A DNA stretch of 64,000 nt from JBAZYV01 sp041658345 (GTDB lineage Bacteria; Patescibacteriota; Gracilibacteria; UBA1369; 2-02-FULL-48-14), in contig JBBAAK010000001.1 in the NCBI GenBank assembly GCA_041658345.1, positions 219,269 through 283,268 of the forward strand. The letters are read 5' to 3'. A model generated the notes under the pieces. That model saw only the letters and a list, made by a program, of their open reading frames with translations. It did not search any database and was not told the DNA's origin. Shown here one piece after another: positions 36,532 to 44,676 of the stretch. How positions within the stretch are numbered: the stretch's first letter is position 1; each line of letters begins with the position of its first letter. The position numbers were made by a program, and so were the translations under genes.

Positions 36532-37092
36532 ATGTATAAAAAAATATTTTTAGATATTGCTCTCTTGATCGCTTTGGCCGTGTGTGGTGCGTTTATTGTT
36601 TTTGCGGAAGAGACGACTACCGGCACTGGCGATACTGCAAATGCCTGCGCAAAAAGTATGGTGGATAATGGCTATGTTGCCGTTACCGCATATGAAAAAT
36701 TTTTGGAGGAATTTTTTAGGGTGGATGTGCCGTCCAGTGAACAAATGGAATCCGCAATGATAATGTACCGCGCCACAAAAGATTCAATAGATACAATTTA
36801 TGTGGAAAGTTTAAATATAAATAGTGCGGAAGATCTTAAAACTGCAGCGGAAGAAGCTATTGTTTGCAGTGAAAAACGAGATGAATATTTGGAGTATATA
36901 AAAGTACTTTTACAAAGATATTTGCTTGGATCCTCTACAAGTAAAACTACATTCGAGATAGTGGATGGACTTAAAGCAATGAATGCGGACATTGAAGATT
37001 TATCCGAAGTTTTCCATTCCACTTTCCCAAAACTTTTTAATCAAATGGATAGCAATTTATATTGTTATGCTCGCCAATGTCTTACCCAATGA
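36532..37092 (+). CDS. Secreted protein of unknown function, first gene of a four-gene chain
   Basis: 186 residues. The N-terminus has a hydrophobic segment (~5-24, LDIALLIALAVCGAFIVFA) consistent with a signal peptide cleaved after FAEE. The mature part is predicted helical, with several cysteines (CAKSM, IVCSEK, YCYARQC) that could form disulfides. No family recognised. The segment VESLNINSAEDLKTAAEEA resembles STALNIKTAKDLQTLKADK in the fourth gene of the chain, suggesting common ancestry. The gene starts 9 bp after the giant gene's stop, and its own stop overlaps the next start, so it probably shares the giant gene's transcript and job at the cell surface. Confidence 0.75.
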   Translation: MYKKIFLDIALLIALAVCGAFIVFAEETTTGTGDTANACAKSMVDNGYVAVTAYEKFLEEFFRVDVPSSEQMESAMIMYRATKDSIDTIYVESLNINSAEDLKTAAEEAIVCSEKRDEYLEYIKVLLQRYLLGSSTSKTTFEIVDGLKAMNADIEDLSEVFHSTFPKLFNQMDSNLYCYARQCLTQ

Positions 37093-37736
37093 AAACTTTT
37101 TTAAAAAAATATTTTAGATTTTTTGTTCTCGCATTCGTGCTTGGATTTTTTGTTGAGTATGTGAACCCACAGCTCTTTAAAGCGGATTTAACGGGTATAA
37201 CCGATGATTATTATGAGACTGAATTTGCAAGTCTTGAGGATGCAATTGTGGGATATCATTTAAAAGCTAACGAAATCACAAATACATATATTGAGTTACT
37301 TCTTGATGAAGATTCCGGTGAATATGGCTTCGTTAGTTTTCCTCCATCCGATGACGGTTGCGACCTTAGCAACTTGTCCACTTATTGTCTTGCCGTGGCT
37401 TTGAATGAGAACCTTACCTCTTTTGAAAAATATTTAGCGGGCAAAACACAAGAAATAGAATTTGACCCCGAAGAAACGCTGTCTTTAAAAACCGGCGCCA
37501 CGTATGCCGAGGCGCAAAATACAACTCTTGAGGATCAAATTGCGGTTGCAAGTGATGGTGTAGATTTAACGCTTGCCGTCTACAATCAACTCCAAACTGT
37601 TTATCCACTGCATAGTGAACTTAGTGATTTGTTTATAAATATGGTTGATTATAAAAATAATCTGACAAAAATCCGCGGTATTTTGGAACTTTATCCATCA
37701 AAATTTAACGGCGCAACAACCGCTCAATGCAAATGA
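37089..37736 (+). CDS. Secreted or membrane-anchored protein of unknown function, second of the chain
   Basis: 215 residues from MKTFLKKYF; the ATGA overlap at 37089-37092 decides the start, and an upstream ATG at 37062 is less likely. A hydrophobic N-terminal segment (~8-26) looks like a signal peptide or anchor after a basic start. The rest is acidic and mainly helical, with two cysteines close together (CDLSNLSTYC) and one at the C-terminus. The segment LEDAIVGYHLKANEITNTYIELLLDEDSG recalls the helical repeats of its neighbours. No family recognised. Confidence 0.72.
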   Translation: MKTFLKKYFRFFVLAFVLGFFVEYVNPQLFKADLTGITDDYYETEFASLEDAIVGYHLKANEITNTYIELLLDEDSGEYGFVSFPPSDDGCDLSNLSTYCLAVALNENLTSFEKYLAGKTQEIEFDPEETLSLKTGATYAEAQNTTLEDQIAVASDGVDLTLAVYNQLQTVYPLHSELSDLFINMVDYKNNLTKIRGILELYPSKFNGATTAQCK

Positions 37737-39538
37737 AAAATTTTGTTTTCGTTATAGTCGGAATTTTATTTAGTGCAGTGCTTGGCATGACCATTAGTGC
37801 GTATGCGCTTTCTACTCAAGATGAAATTACAGAAAGAATACTCACGGAAGCCGGTATAAATAAAACTTATTCCAGCGACACGAAGGAGCTTAAAAAATTA
37901 TCTACCGAGGAAGATATGCCGTTTAAAAATCTTTATCTTTTTATGTACCAGAATGTGCTGTGGGCTCCGCAAGATAGCGCTATAGCGGAAATCGCCAAAT
38001 GGACCGAGTATAGCGAAGATGATCTTAAAAAAATCGTTATAGATGGAGACGTCACACCAATAATCGACAATAAACAGGCTAAAATAGATGCAAGTGCCGG
38101 AGATATTGACGCATTGGCGGCTTCGCAGGAAGAGGATAAGGCGAAGGCAGATGAGACTATGGAGTCGTTTATTTCCGCTAATGATTTTAGTGCGGAGACA
38201 GAGGCTGTTATAAGAAACTATTATACAAAATATGCAAAGCCTTCTGCCGATGCCGAGGAAAATTTGAACTTAGTTTTGACCCAAGAAGTTGTAAAGGATG
38301 AATACACATATATTGTGGATGCTTACCAAGAAGAATTTGAATTGCAGCGCAGTAATCGCAAGTTGGGTTACCAGGCCCTTGCGAGTGAAATGTTTATAAA
38401 TAACGATTTGTCGGATTCTGCAAATATAGATCTTTTGTATGACTTGGATATGATTCACTATGTGCTTTTTGGAGACTACATCACTTATCCGGATAGAAGC
38501 GGTGGAGATAGTGTGGATTTGGCGTCTTTGGATGAAGATACTGTTGATGAAGCCGTTGTGTTGAGCGAGGACACGGCTAGCCCTTATGCGTGCACCGGCG
38601 ACAGTGAACTTGAAGAAGCAATCACTGCATTTGAAGAGGCTCCAACGGATACTGTGAGGCCAGGCTCCGGGCTTGATCTTTCCGTGATTATTCCTTGGAG
38701 GGATGGGCTCACGGGCTCCGCAGAAACCGTTAGTGATGATGGAACTTCCGACACCGTAACAAAAGTCCAAGCCAGCTTAGAAAGTCTTTCTAATTTCATT
38801 TCTCAGCTTGAAGGCCAAAAGGGTGATTTTAGTCGCTCTCTGCCTTGCGGAGATATATTTTGCATAACGGTTGATTTGGTTACAGAAACAGAAGATCCGG
38901 CCGTCCAGCGCGATTACACGGAAAGCGATGATTGCATCACCTGCCATCTGACTTTTATAAACAAGTATATGACGGAAACCTTGAGCCACAGTTTGGTTCC
39001 GGGCAAGCTTTCTATGAATTGGTTTGAAGATGCAACTTGTAAAGGAGCCGGTACATTTTTAAATTTGGATTTTAATGTTTATGCAATAAAAAAACCTATC
39101 GATTTGGATCCAGGAGATGAGACGGATGATGCTCCAAAAGAAGACACCGATGCCTTAAAAACAAAGCTGTTTACGGTTGCGGGTTTTCCACTCCCCGGTG
39201 GCTCTGATAACACATTCAAAAAAACTTTGTCCGATATGGCCTGTGAAAGCATTTTGAATTTGTATGATGTGGCCGGTACCGGTAGTACTTTGGAAGAAGT
39301 TCAAAAACGTTGCATTGAGGCTTCCAACCAAATTACGGCTACAAAAACAGAGGCTTACCAAGAATATGAATTTAGTGCGGATACGGAAAATTTAAATACC
39401 ATGTACACGCAAGTTTCCGCCGAACTTTATACCATGCTAAGCTACTTTGAGGGATTTAAATCAGCCCTTGAAGCTACATATTTAATAGATCAGGCGCCAC
39501 TAAAATCTCTTAATAATAAAACCTACTGCGGAGGATGA
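37733..39538 (+). CDS. Secreted protein of unknown function, third of the chain, cysteine-containing
   Basis: 601 residues from MKNFVF (37733), chosen for the ATGA overlap with the gene before. Signal peptide ~1-24 (ending ISAYA). The N-terminal half is helical and acidic. The middle (residues ~365-430) has CGDIFCITVDLVT, CITCHL and a further Cys, a cluster that could form disulfides or bind a metal. CHL does not form a CxxCH haem motif. The C-terminal third is helical again. No family recognised. The stop overlaps the next start as ATGA. Confidence 0.72.
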   Translation: MKNFVFVIVGILFSAVLGMTISAYALSTQDEITERILTEAGINKTYSSDTKELKKLSTEEDMPFKNLYLFMYQNVLWAPQDSAIAEIAKWTEYSEDDLKKIVIDGDVTPIIDNKQAKIDASAGDIDALAASQEEDKAKADETMESFISANDFSAETEAVIRNYYTKYAKPSADAEENLNLVLTQEVVKDEYTYIVDAYQEEFELQRSNRKLGYQALASEMFINNDLSDSANIDLLYDLDMIHYVLFGDYITYPDRSGGDSVDLASLDEDTVDEAVVLSEDTASPYACTGDSELEEAITAFEEAPTDTVRPGSGLDLSVIIPWRDGLTGSAETVSDDGTSDTVTKVQASLESLSNFISQLEGQKGDFSRSLPCGDIFCITVDLVTETEDPAVQRDYTESDDCITCHLTFINKYMTETLSHSLVPGKLSMNWFEDATCKGAGTFLNLDFNVYAIKKPIDLDPGDETDDAPKEDTDALKTKLFTVAGFPLPGGSDNTFKKTLSDMACESILNLYDVAGTGSTLEEVQKRCIEASNQITATKTEAYQEYEFSADTENLNTMYTQVSAELYTMLSYFEGFKSALEATYLIDQAPLKSLNNKTYCGG

Positions 39539-40587
39539 AAATTAAATATTTTTTAAGCATCGGATTATTTTTATTAGGACTTTTGAGCCCAAGTTTTGTG
39601 CAAGCGGAAAGTAGCATCAAGATGTGTATGGATGATTATTATGTATTTATTTTGGGTGTGCGCAGTGAGAACACCAGAACTCAAACTTTTCATGATTTAT
39701 TCTCGCTCGGTTACTGCCAATTGAATGATATTCTTGAGCTGGATGCCGAGCTTGAGGATTTAAAAGATAATTTTAGAAGTGCCGCGTTTAGTTGCGCAAA
39801 TACATCCGATTATAAAACCAAGTATCACGAAATTTTGATGGAAATGTATTTTGTGCGAAACATACAAAAATCAACAGCGTTAAATATTAAAACTGCAAAA
39901 GACTTACAAACTTTAAAGGCTGATAAACTCGCAAAGCTTAAAACGGATATGGAAAATGTTTTTGTAGTCAAAGAAAAGCGAGTTGGTGAAGATGTTTTAG
40001 CTGGATATTTTGCAAACTGGAGCAAAAAATATGATGATCGTATCATTAAATATTCCGGTTGTGATGAAGGCCCATGGGCGGAACTTACACAGCCTATTAC
40101 GGACTTTGTAAAGACCTTAGAAAGCTTTAAATGGGAAATTGATACTGGCACAGAAAGTTCCTTTTGGGAATCTGTAAAAGAAACCGCTACGCCTTCTACC
40201 ACAATAAAGGCCGATGAAGATATGACTGCAATTGGTCAAAGCATGATCCGGGCTTGGGACTATTTAACTACGGAAAAAGAAATCGCCGCCACAGAGGTGA
40301 AAGACCCGGAAACTCCTGCCAGTCTTTCTGGTTCCGGTGAGAGCTATACTCTTCAAAGTGCCTTAAATATTCTGAATGATAGTGAACTTTATTATAATCT
40401 TGAATCCGCAGGTACGGACCGCATGCAAAGATACAAAATGCTTTATGGCTATGGCGGAGCTGTTGCTTCAACGAATATGCAAAGTATTGTAGAAGCCTTC
40501 AATCGCTTGGTGGAAGAGAGCAACAACAAAGACTTCCCTAACATTCAGGCCTTACTTTCCGGGATCTACGACAAGCAATGTAATTAG
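39535..40587 (+). CDS. Secreted protein of unknown function, last of the chain
   Basis: 350 residues. A clear signal peptide (MKIKYFLSIGLFLLGLL...VQA, ~1-24) precedes a helical, lysine- and glutamate-rich domain with cysteines at CMDDYY, YCQLN, SCANTS and SGCDE. The segment around ALNIKTAKDLQTLKADK resembles part of the first gene of this chain. No family recognised. Its stop codon overlaps, tail to tail, the stop of the small zinc-ribbon gene on the other strand (40584-40587). Confidence 0.72.
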   Translation: MKIKYFLSIGLFLLGLLSPSFVQAESSIKMCMDDYYVFILGVRSENTRTQTFHDLFSLGYCQLNDILELDAELEDLKDNFRSAAFSCANTSDYKTKYHEILMEMYFVRNIQKSTALNIKTAKDLQTLKADKLAKLKTDMENVFVVKEKRVGEDVLAGYFANWSKKYDDRIIKYSGCDEGPWAELTQPITDFVKTLESFKWEIDTGTESSFWESVKETATPSTTIKADEDMTAIGQSMIRAWDYLTTEKEIAATEVKDPETPASLSGSGESYTLQSALNILNDSELYYNLESAGTDRMQRYKMLYGYGGAVASTNMQSIVEAFNRLVEESNNKDFPNIQALLSGIYDKQCN

Positions 40588-40757
40588 CGAGAAAGTAGAG
40601 AGAAAAATGTGTACTTTCTTTTTACCGGTGCCACTTTTTTGCCTTTTACTTCCATTTCCACCGCCTCCCTCGCCTCGCCCAAATCCACCATGCAATAAGG
40701 ACAAATATCCTTTTTTAGTGAGATTAACCTACCGCAGGAAAAACAATTAAATAACAT
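40584..40757 (-). CDS. Small zinc-ribbon protein (57 residues)
   Basis: The frame starts MLFNCFSCGR and holds two CxxC knuckles, CFSCG (residues 5-9) and CPYC (19-22), in a typical rubredoxin-like zinc-ribbon spacing of ~10 residues, followed by a charged tail ending LLSR. Such proteins often bind nucleic acid or protein. The gene lies 30 bp after the excisionase-like gene on the same strand, so the two may be co-transcribed. Its TAA shares bases with the TAG of the convergent secreted-protein gene. The motif spacing makes chance unlikely, but the gene is very short. Confidence 0.6.
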   Translation of the reverse strand: MLFNCFSCGRLISLKKDICPYCMVDLGEAREAVEMEVKGKKVAPVKRKYTFFSLLSR

Positions 40758-40787
40758 TTGGCGTGGAGGGGGAAATAAGTGCTTGGC

Positions 40788-40964
40788 TCACTCTGTTTGT
40801 GTTTGTTTTTTGAGGAAATCTTGCAGGTCTTCTTCTCTAATTCTGTAGACTCGACCAAACTTAATGCACTTTAACCTCTTTCCCTTGATGAACTTTAAGA
40901 CCGTCAAGTGGTGAAGCTGTAGAGCATTCGCAACCTCTTCGGGAGTCAGCAATCGCTGCACCAT
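40788..40964 (-). CDS. Excisionase-family helix-turn-helix DNA-binding protein (58 residues)
   Basis: MVQRLLTPEEVANALQLHHL begins a MerR/Xis-type winged helix: LTPEEVANALQLHHLTVLKFIKGKRL is the HTH and CIKFGRVYRIREEDLQDFL the wing and following helix. This is the classic DNA-binding domain, excisionase family pattern (LTxEEvAelLgvs...RipR). Such proteins act as phage or plasmid excisionases or as small regulators that bend DNA. The start lies beside a long tract of phased T-runs, and the gene is divergent from the NYN gene. No integrase is visible in the window. Confidence 0.8.
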   Translation of the reverse strand: MVQRLLTPEEVANALQLHHLTVLKFIKGKRLKCIKFGRVYRIREEDLQDFLKKQTQTE

Positions 40965-40968
40965 TTAA

Positions 40969-41152
40969 TTTTGTTTAATCTGGGCATACTTTATTATGTT
41001 CTATTTTATTTTGCAATGCTTTTGTGCAATTTCGACGATTTTAGTGAGTTTTAGTATGTTTTGCTACGTTTAGGGCTGTTTTGGTTGGCTTTGCTATGTT
41101 TTGGTTAAGTTAAGGATGTTTTAGGCTATTTGAGTTAATTTAAGTATGTTTT
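40969..41152. promoter_or_regulatory. Phased T-tract region, predicted intrinsically curved DNA
   Basis: Runs of two to four T recur about every 10 bp: starts near 40969, 40990, 40999, 41009, 41020, 41030, 41039, 41049, 41059, 41069, 41079, 41090, 41099, 41110, 41119, 41129, 41139 and 41149. The strongest copies read (T)ATGTTTTG and sit exactly 20 bp apart (TGTTTT at 41057, 41077, 41097, 41117). T-tracts in phase with the helical repeat bend DNA. The region fills the gap between the divergent excisionase-like and NYN genes and has no reading frame of note. Confidence 0.7.
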
Positions 41153-41236
41153 GTTAAAGCTAGTTAAAGTGGATTTATTAACTATTTGAAAATCTGCTTT
41201 TGAGGTAAACTTTTTACTGATTAATTTGGCCTTATA

Positions 41237-41794
41237 ATGACTGAGAATGTTCATGCCTACATTGATGGCGCAAATCTGCACAATGCAATAAAACAACTAG
41301 CTTGGGATTTTGATTATGCCCGTTTTAGAGTTTGGCTTAAGGACAAATACAAAGTAAGTCGTGCATACATGTTTTTAGGGCTTATTCCAGAGTACACAGC
41401 TCTTTATACGAAGCTACAAGAACAAGGCTATACTTTGGTTTTGAAGCCTGTCACTTACGATAAAGATGGCAAACCCAAAGGCAACTGCGATGCCGATTTA
41501 GTCGTGAAAGTGATGAGAGATGCCTATGAAAACAATTGTGATAAAATTGTTTTGGTTTCGAGTGATGGCGATTATGCCAGTTTGGTAGATTTTTTGTTAG
41601 AAAAGAACAAAATGAGGATACTTTTGTCCCCAAGTGCCCCACAAAAATGCTCCCTTCTTCTCAAGAGAACGGGTGTCCCAATAGCCTATGTTTGTGATCA
41701 ACAGTCGGTTTTACAAAAAATAAAAGGTAGACCCCCGATACGCACAGAATCGTATAAGGGTTCTACCCGTAGTGACGAAGGAATTCTACCTTAA
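41237..41794 (+). CDS. NYN-domain protein (LabA/DUF88-type, PIN-like nuclease fold)
   Basis: 185 residues. Conserved acids of the NYN/PIN active site are visible: AYIDGANLH (residues ~7-15), GNCDADLVVKVMRDA (~83-97) and LVSSDGDYASLV (~106-117). NYN domains are related to PIN nucleases and act on RNA, or, in LabA, in gene regulation. The C-terminal ~35 residues are basic and probably flexible. The gene is transcribed away from the excisionase-like gene across the curved DNA. A TATAAT overlaps the ATG (41233-41238), but no matching -35 was found, so it may be coincidence. Confidence 0.85.
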   Translation: MTENVHAYIDGANLHNAIKQLAWDFDYARFRVWLKDKYKVSRAYMFLGLIPEYTALYTKLQEQGYTLVLKPVTYDKDGKPKGNCDADLVVKVMRDAYENNCDKIVLVSSDGDYASLVDFLLEKNKMRILLSPSAPQKCSLLLKRTGVPIAYVCDQQSVLQKIKGRPPIRTESYKGSTRSDEGILP

Positions 41795-41822
41795 CTTTTT
41801 AGGAAAATCAATAATGATAGAT

Positions 41823-42053
41823 TTAATAACCTGGATACTCTAAATCAAAGGCCGTTAACTCGTATACTGTTTTACCTAATTTACGTGCAACTCCCTCAGC
41901 ATATTCAGTAATTCTTCTGTCTACTCCAGCCCTACGAGTTGCCTCCTCATCTGCAATACGTTTATCAAATGCTTCTTGGCTTATACTTTTGCCAGGCTTG
42001 GAATAGTAACTCCCATCACCGTTTTCTAACCATCCCTGTTCGTTTAACTTCAT
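41823..42053 (-). CDS. Small hypothetical protein (76 residues)
   Basis: Not a recognised family. The protein is charged and soluble: GWLENGDGSYYSKPGKSIS leads into a helical EEATRRAGVDRRITEYAEGVARKL segment. No gene lies on the other strand here. The best support is a sigma-70-like promoter at the right distance upstream. It could belong to the accessory set around the NYN gene. It has no useful Shine-Dalgarno site. Confidence 0.55.
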   Translation of the reverse strand: MKLNEQGWLENGDGSYYSKPGKSISQEAFDKRIADEEATRRAGVDRRITEYAEGVARKLGKTVYELTAFDLEYPGY

Positions 42054-42080
42054 AGAGTAGAAATGTTATGGATCTTAATA

Positions 42081-42108
42081 AGAATACTCCATCAAACTCG
42101 ATTGTCAA
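42081..42108 (-). promoter_or_regulatory. Candidate promoter of the 76-residue gene
   Basis: Read leftwards: TTGACA (42108-42103), 16-bp spacer, TATTCT (42086-42081). The predicted start of transcription lies ~20 bp before the ATG at 42053. Confidence 0.5.
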
Positions 42109-42111
42109 AAA

Positions 42112-42150
42112 CTGGCTTTAGAAAGCCAGAAATTGCCAGTAAAACACTGG
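42112..42150. repeat. Two tandem hairpins (CTGGCTTT/AAAGCCAG and CCAGT/ACTGG)
   Basis: CTGGCTTT (42112-42119) and AAAGCCAG (42122-42129) form a near-continuous palindrome, followed by CCAGT (42136-42140)/ACTGG (42146-42150). On the leftward strand the first hairpin is followed by TTTTT, so it can serve as a terminator that shields the 76-residue gene from transcripts arriving antisense to csaA. Confidence 0.5.
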
Positions 42151-42206
42151 TCAATTATTGATGAATATTAAACGAAAGAGTAAAATCAATTTACTTACAA
42201 AATACT

Positions 42207-42545
42207 ATGGAACAAATAACTTGGAATGACTTCGAAAAAGTAGAGCTACGCGTGGGGACTATTGTGGAAGTGGAAGATTTTCCAGAAGCAAAGATGCCCG
42301 CTTTTAAAATCAAGGTAGATTTTGGGTCTGAAATCGGCGTAAAGAAATCTAGCGCAAGAATCACAGATTTATATTCAAAAGAAGATTTGCTTAATAGAAA
42401 AATCATTGGAGTAATTAATTTTCCTCCCAAACAAATTGGCCCTTTTGTTTCAGAATTTTTATGCTCAGGCTTCTACAGGGAAGATGGCTCGGTTGTTTTG
42501 GCTGTTCCAGATAAAGATGTTCCCAATGGAAGTAAATTGGGATGA
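42207..42545 (+). CDS. csaA: CsaA-like tRNA-binding domain protein
   Basis: 112 residues, a stand-alone OB-fold tRNA-binding domain as in CsaA and the C-terminus of methionyl-tRNA synthetase. VELRVGTIVEVEDFPEAKMPAFKIKVDFG is the typical first half, and VINFPPKQIGPFVSEFL and LAVPDKDVPNGSKLG complete it. CsaA is described as a dimeric tRNA-binding protein with chaperone-like activity. The stop overlaps the MFS start (ATGA, 42542-42545). Confidence 0.92.
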   Translation: MEQITWNDFEKVELRVGTIVEVEDFPEAKMPAFKIKVDFGSEIGVKKSSARITDLYSKEDLLNRKIIGVINFPPKQIGPFVSEFLCSGFYREDGSVVLAVPDKDVPNGSKLG

Positions 42546-43789
42546 ATTTATTCGATCGTTTTTTTAAAAATTTAATGAAAGCTGATCAAAAAAAACTAGA
42601 AAGTAATATTTGGAAGTTCTATTTGTATGAGGTGCTATATAGCCTGATGTTTTTTACACCTATTATCGTTTTGTTTTATCAAAATAATGGGCTGTCATTA
42701 ACGCAAATAATGATTATACAATCCATTAATTCAATCTTATGGATATTAATGGAAATTCCTTCAGGTTATTTTGCAGATGTTGTTGGGAGAAAACAGTCGT
42801 TAATTATTACTGGTATTTTTGCAACATTATCAATGTTGACGTTTGGACTTGGTTATAATTTTTATCATTTTCTTACTGCAAGTTTATTTTGGGCACTAGC
42901 GGGCGTATTTATTTCTGGCGCAGATGAAGCTTTTATATATGACACGTTAAAAGACTTAAACAAAGAGCACTTATACAAAAAAGTTTGGGGGAATACGGTT
43001 TTTTGTTATTTTGTTGGAGTTTCCATTGCTAGTATTGTTGGCGGATTTCTTGGAGGTCTAGATTTTAGATATCCATTTTTTGCGATGCTTCCATTCTATT
43101 TATTTTTAATACCTTTATCCCTTTCTCTCCACGAACCAAGTCATAATAAAACCATATCAAGCAAAGGCCACATTCATGATTTATTAAAATCAATAAAAAT
43201 TTCAATTTTCCAAAATAAAAAAGTAAGGCAATTGTTAATTTATTCCGCAATTATTGTGAGTGCTATCGACGTTGCCTATTACCTCTATCAGCCATACTTT
43301 AAATTAATTGGCTTGGACATTGTGTACTTTGGAATAGTTTTTGCTGTTTTTAATTTAATTCAAGCTCTGAGTGCAAAATATTCACACCCAATCGAAAATA
43401 AACTTGGCAAGAATTTATCCCTAATTCTTTTGTTCATATTAACCGGTCTATGTTACATACTTATGGGAAATGTGATTTTTATTTTTAGCTTTATCTTTGC
43501 CTTTTTATTGCAATTCGTTAGTGGATTTTCCTCGGTGGTTATCTCCGATTATATTCACAAAGAAACTGATTCAAATGTACGGGCGATGGTGATGTCTGTG
43601 AAGAGTTTTGTTAGCCATATTTTTTACGCGCTTGTTGCTCCAATTGTTGGCTGGCTGGTCGACTTATACACTCTTTCGCAAGCTTTAATACTAATCGGAA
43701 TAATAGTCGTAATCGCTGGATCTCTTTCCGTATTACCAATAGTATTTGGAAGGAACGTTTTAAAAATTAAGCCAGAATCATGCAAATAA
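42542..43789 (+). CDS. Major facilitator superfamily transporter
   Basis: 415 residues with about 12 hydrophobic helices. EIPSGYFADVVGRKQSLI between helices 2 and 3 is the MFS signature A (G-x-x-x-D-x-x-G-R-x). Hydrophobic segments lie in both halves, with a charged central loop (HEPSHNKTISSKGHIHDLLKSIK, ~195-220). The closest visible resemblance is to drug/metabolite efflux MFS proteins, but the substrate is not readable. It overlaps csaA by 4 bp and the acetyltransferase by 10 bp, so the three are one operon. Confidence 0.88.
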   Translation: MNLFDRFFKNLMKADQKKLESNIWKFYLYEVLYSLMFFTPIIVLFYQNNGLSLTQIMIIQSINSILWILMEIPSGYFADVVGRKQSLIITGIFATLSMLTFGLGYNFYHFLTASLFWALAGVFISGADEAFIYDTLKDLNKEHLYKKVWGNTVFCYFVGVSIASIVGGFLGGLDFRYPFFAMLPFYLFLIPLSLSLHEPSHNKTISSKGHIHDLLKSIKISIFQNKKVRQLLIYSAIIVSAIDVAYYLYQPYFKLIGLDIVYFGIVFAVFNLIQALSAKYSHPIENKLGKNLSLILLFILTGLCYILMGNVIFIFSFIFAFLLQFVSGFSSVVISDYIHKETDSNVRAMVMSVKSFVSHIFYALVAPIVGWLVDLYTLSQALILIGIIVVIAGSLSVLPIVFGRNVLKIKPESCK

Positions 43790-44235
43790 TACCTGCCCTA
43801 GCTAGTCATGCTAAAGAAATGCACAGAATACATACTAGTGCGGTTAGAGAAGCGTGCAAGGAATGTTATAGCGATGAGCAAATTGAGGCGTGGTTAAGTG
43901 GTAGGACTGCAGGTGGATATTTGGAGGGCATTAATAATGGCGAGATGTACACTGTGAAAGATGATGGCGAAGTAGTGGGCTTTGGGCATGCGATTCCGGG
44001 AGAAGTTGTGGCGGTGTTTGTTGATCCGGCTTTTCATAAAAAAGGGGCTGGCAAATTATTGCTAGATTATGGCGTTAAAATAGCGTCAAAAAATCATAAA
44101 AAAGTAAACGTTGAATCTACTTTAAATGCGGAAGGTTTTTACGAGAAATATGGGTTTAAGAAAATAAAGGATGTTGTCGTTACAAAAAATGGTATAGAGC
44201 TCCCGATGATTGTGCTGGAGCGTTTGGTGGCTTAA
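43780..44235 (+). CDS. GNAT-family N-acetyltransferase
   Basis: 151 residues. The acetyl-CoA binding motif A is clear: VVAVFVDPAFHKKGAGKLLLDYGVKIA (residues ~69-95), following strands GEVVGFGHAI. ESTLNAEGFYEKYGFKKI is the usual motif B with the catalytic-region Tyr. The substrate is unknown. It is co-translated with an MFS transporter, a pairing often seen in small-molecule or antibiotic handling, but this is only suggestive. Confidence 0.88.
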   Translation: MQIIPALASHAKEMHRIHTSAVREACKECYSDEQIEAWLSGRTAGGYLEGINNGEMYTVKDDGEVVGFGHAIPGEVVAVFVDPAFHKKGAGKLLLDYGVKIASKNHKKVNVESTLNAEGFYEKYGFKKIKDVVVTKNGIELPMIVLERLVA

Positions 44236-44250
44236 GAGAATTTTTTAATT

Positions 44251-44670
44251 TTACTTACAATATTTTTTATATTCCGGAAAGTTTTGTTTGATTTGATCTA
44301 ATATCCATGCGGTTTCTTGTTGGTTTTTGGGAAGGTCCTCTTTGCCGTACACAAGTAAGATTTTTACAGTTTCTAGGTTGTTGGATAATAAAAAAATAGC
44401 TCTATTACCTGAACTGTGTGGAGATTGGTTTGTGCCTGCAATCCTAAAATCTAATTTAAAAATCCCGGCGTCGTCCTCTGAATGGAATTTAATAACACTA
44501 ATTAATGTTGTTTTTTCTACTTCTTGGGCTCTCTCTAAAGTTTCCTCAATAGTATTCCTGGTCGCTATCCATTTTTTTTCTTTATATCTTTTATAAAATT
44601 TCTTACAAAAATGCGTTTCTGCATAGGCAGAAAATTCTACTTTGAACTTAGCATCTTTAATGAATTGCAT
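44251..44670 (-). CDS. Putative RelE/HigB-like toxin of a divergent toxin-antitoxin pair
   Basis: 139 residues, no transmembrane segment. After a helical N-terminal half (FCKKFYKRYKEKKW), the C-terminal half reads IFKLDFRIAG...NRAIFLLSNNLETVKILLVYGKEDLP, the strand pattern of RelE/HigB/ParE-type proteins, where the equivalent lines are YRVxYxxxxxxxxxxLLLVYxK. Similarity is by pattern only. It is divergent from, and 142 bp from, an HTH-Panacea antitoxin-like gene, and has its own good promoter. The alternative is an unrelated small protein. Confidence 0.55.
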   Translation of the reverse strand: MQFIKDAKFKVEFSAYAETHFCKKFYKRYKEKKWIATRNTIEETLERAQEVEKTTLISVIKFHSEDDAGIFKLDFRIAGTNQSPHSSGNRAIFLLSNNLETVKILLVYGKEDLPKNQQETAWILDQIKQNFPEYKKYCK

Positions 44671-44676
44671 ATATGT

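Noticed and set aside
37733..39538. Cytochrome c-like haem motif in the third secreted protein
   Set aside because: The sequence is CITCHL, a close look-alike of CxxCH, but it stands in a cysteine cluster without other cytochrome features or a distal Met pattern, so haem binding is not claimed.
40969..41152. CRISPR array or iteron origin
   Set aside because: The repeated unit is short, degenerate and spaced 10 or 20 bp without distinct spacers; phased T-tracts explain it better, and no replication-initiator gene is adjacent.
41233..41238. TATAAT as a -10 for the NYN gene
   Set aside because: It overlaps the ATG and has no -35 at a usable distance; a leaderless start inside the frame has no alternative start codon nearby.
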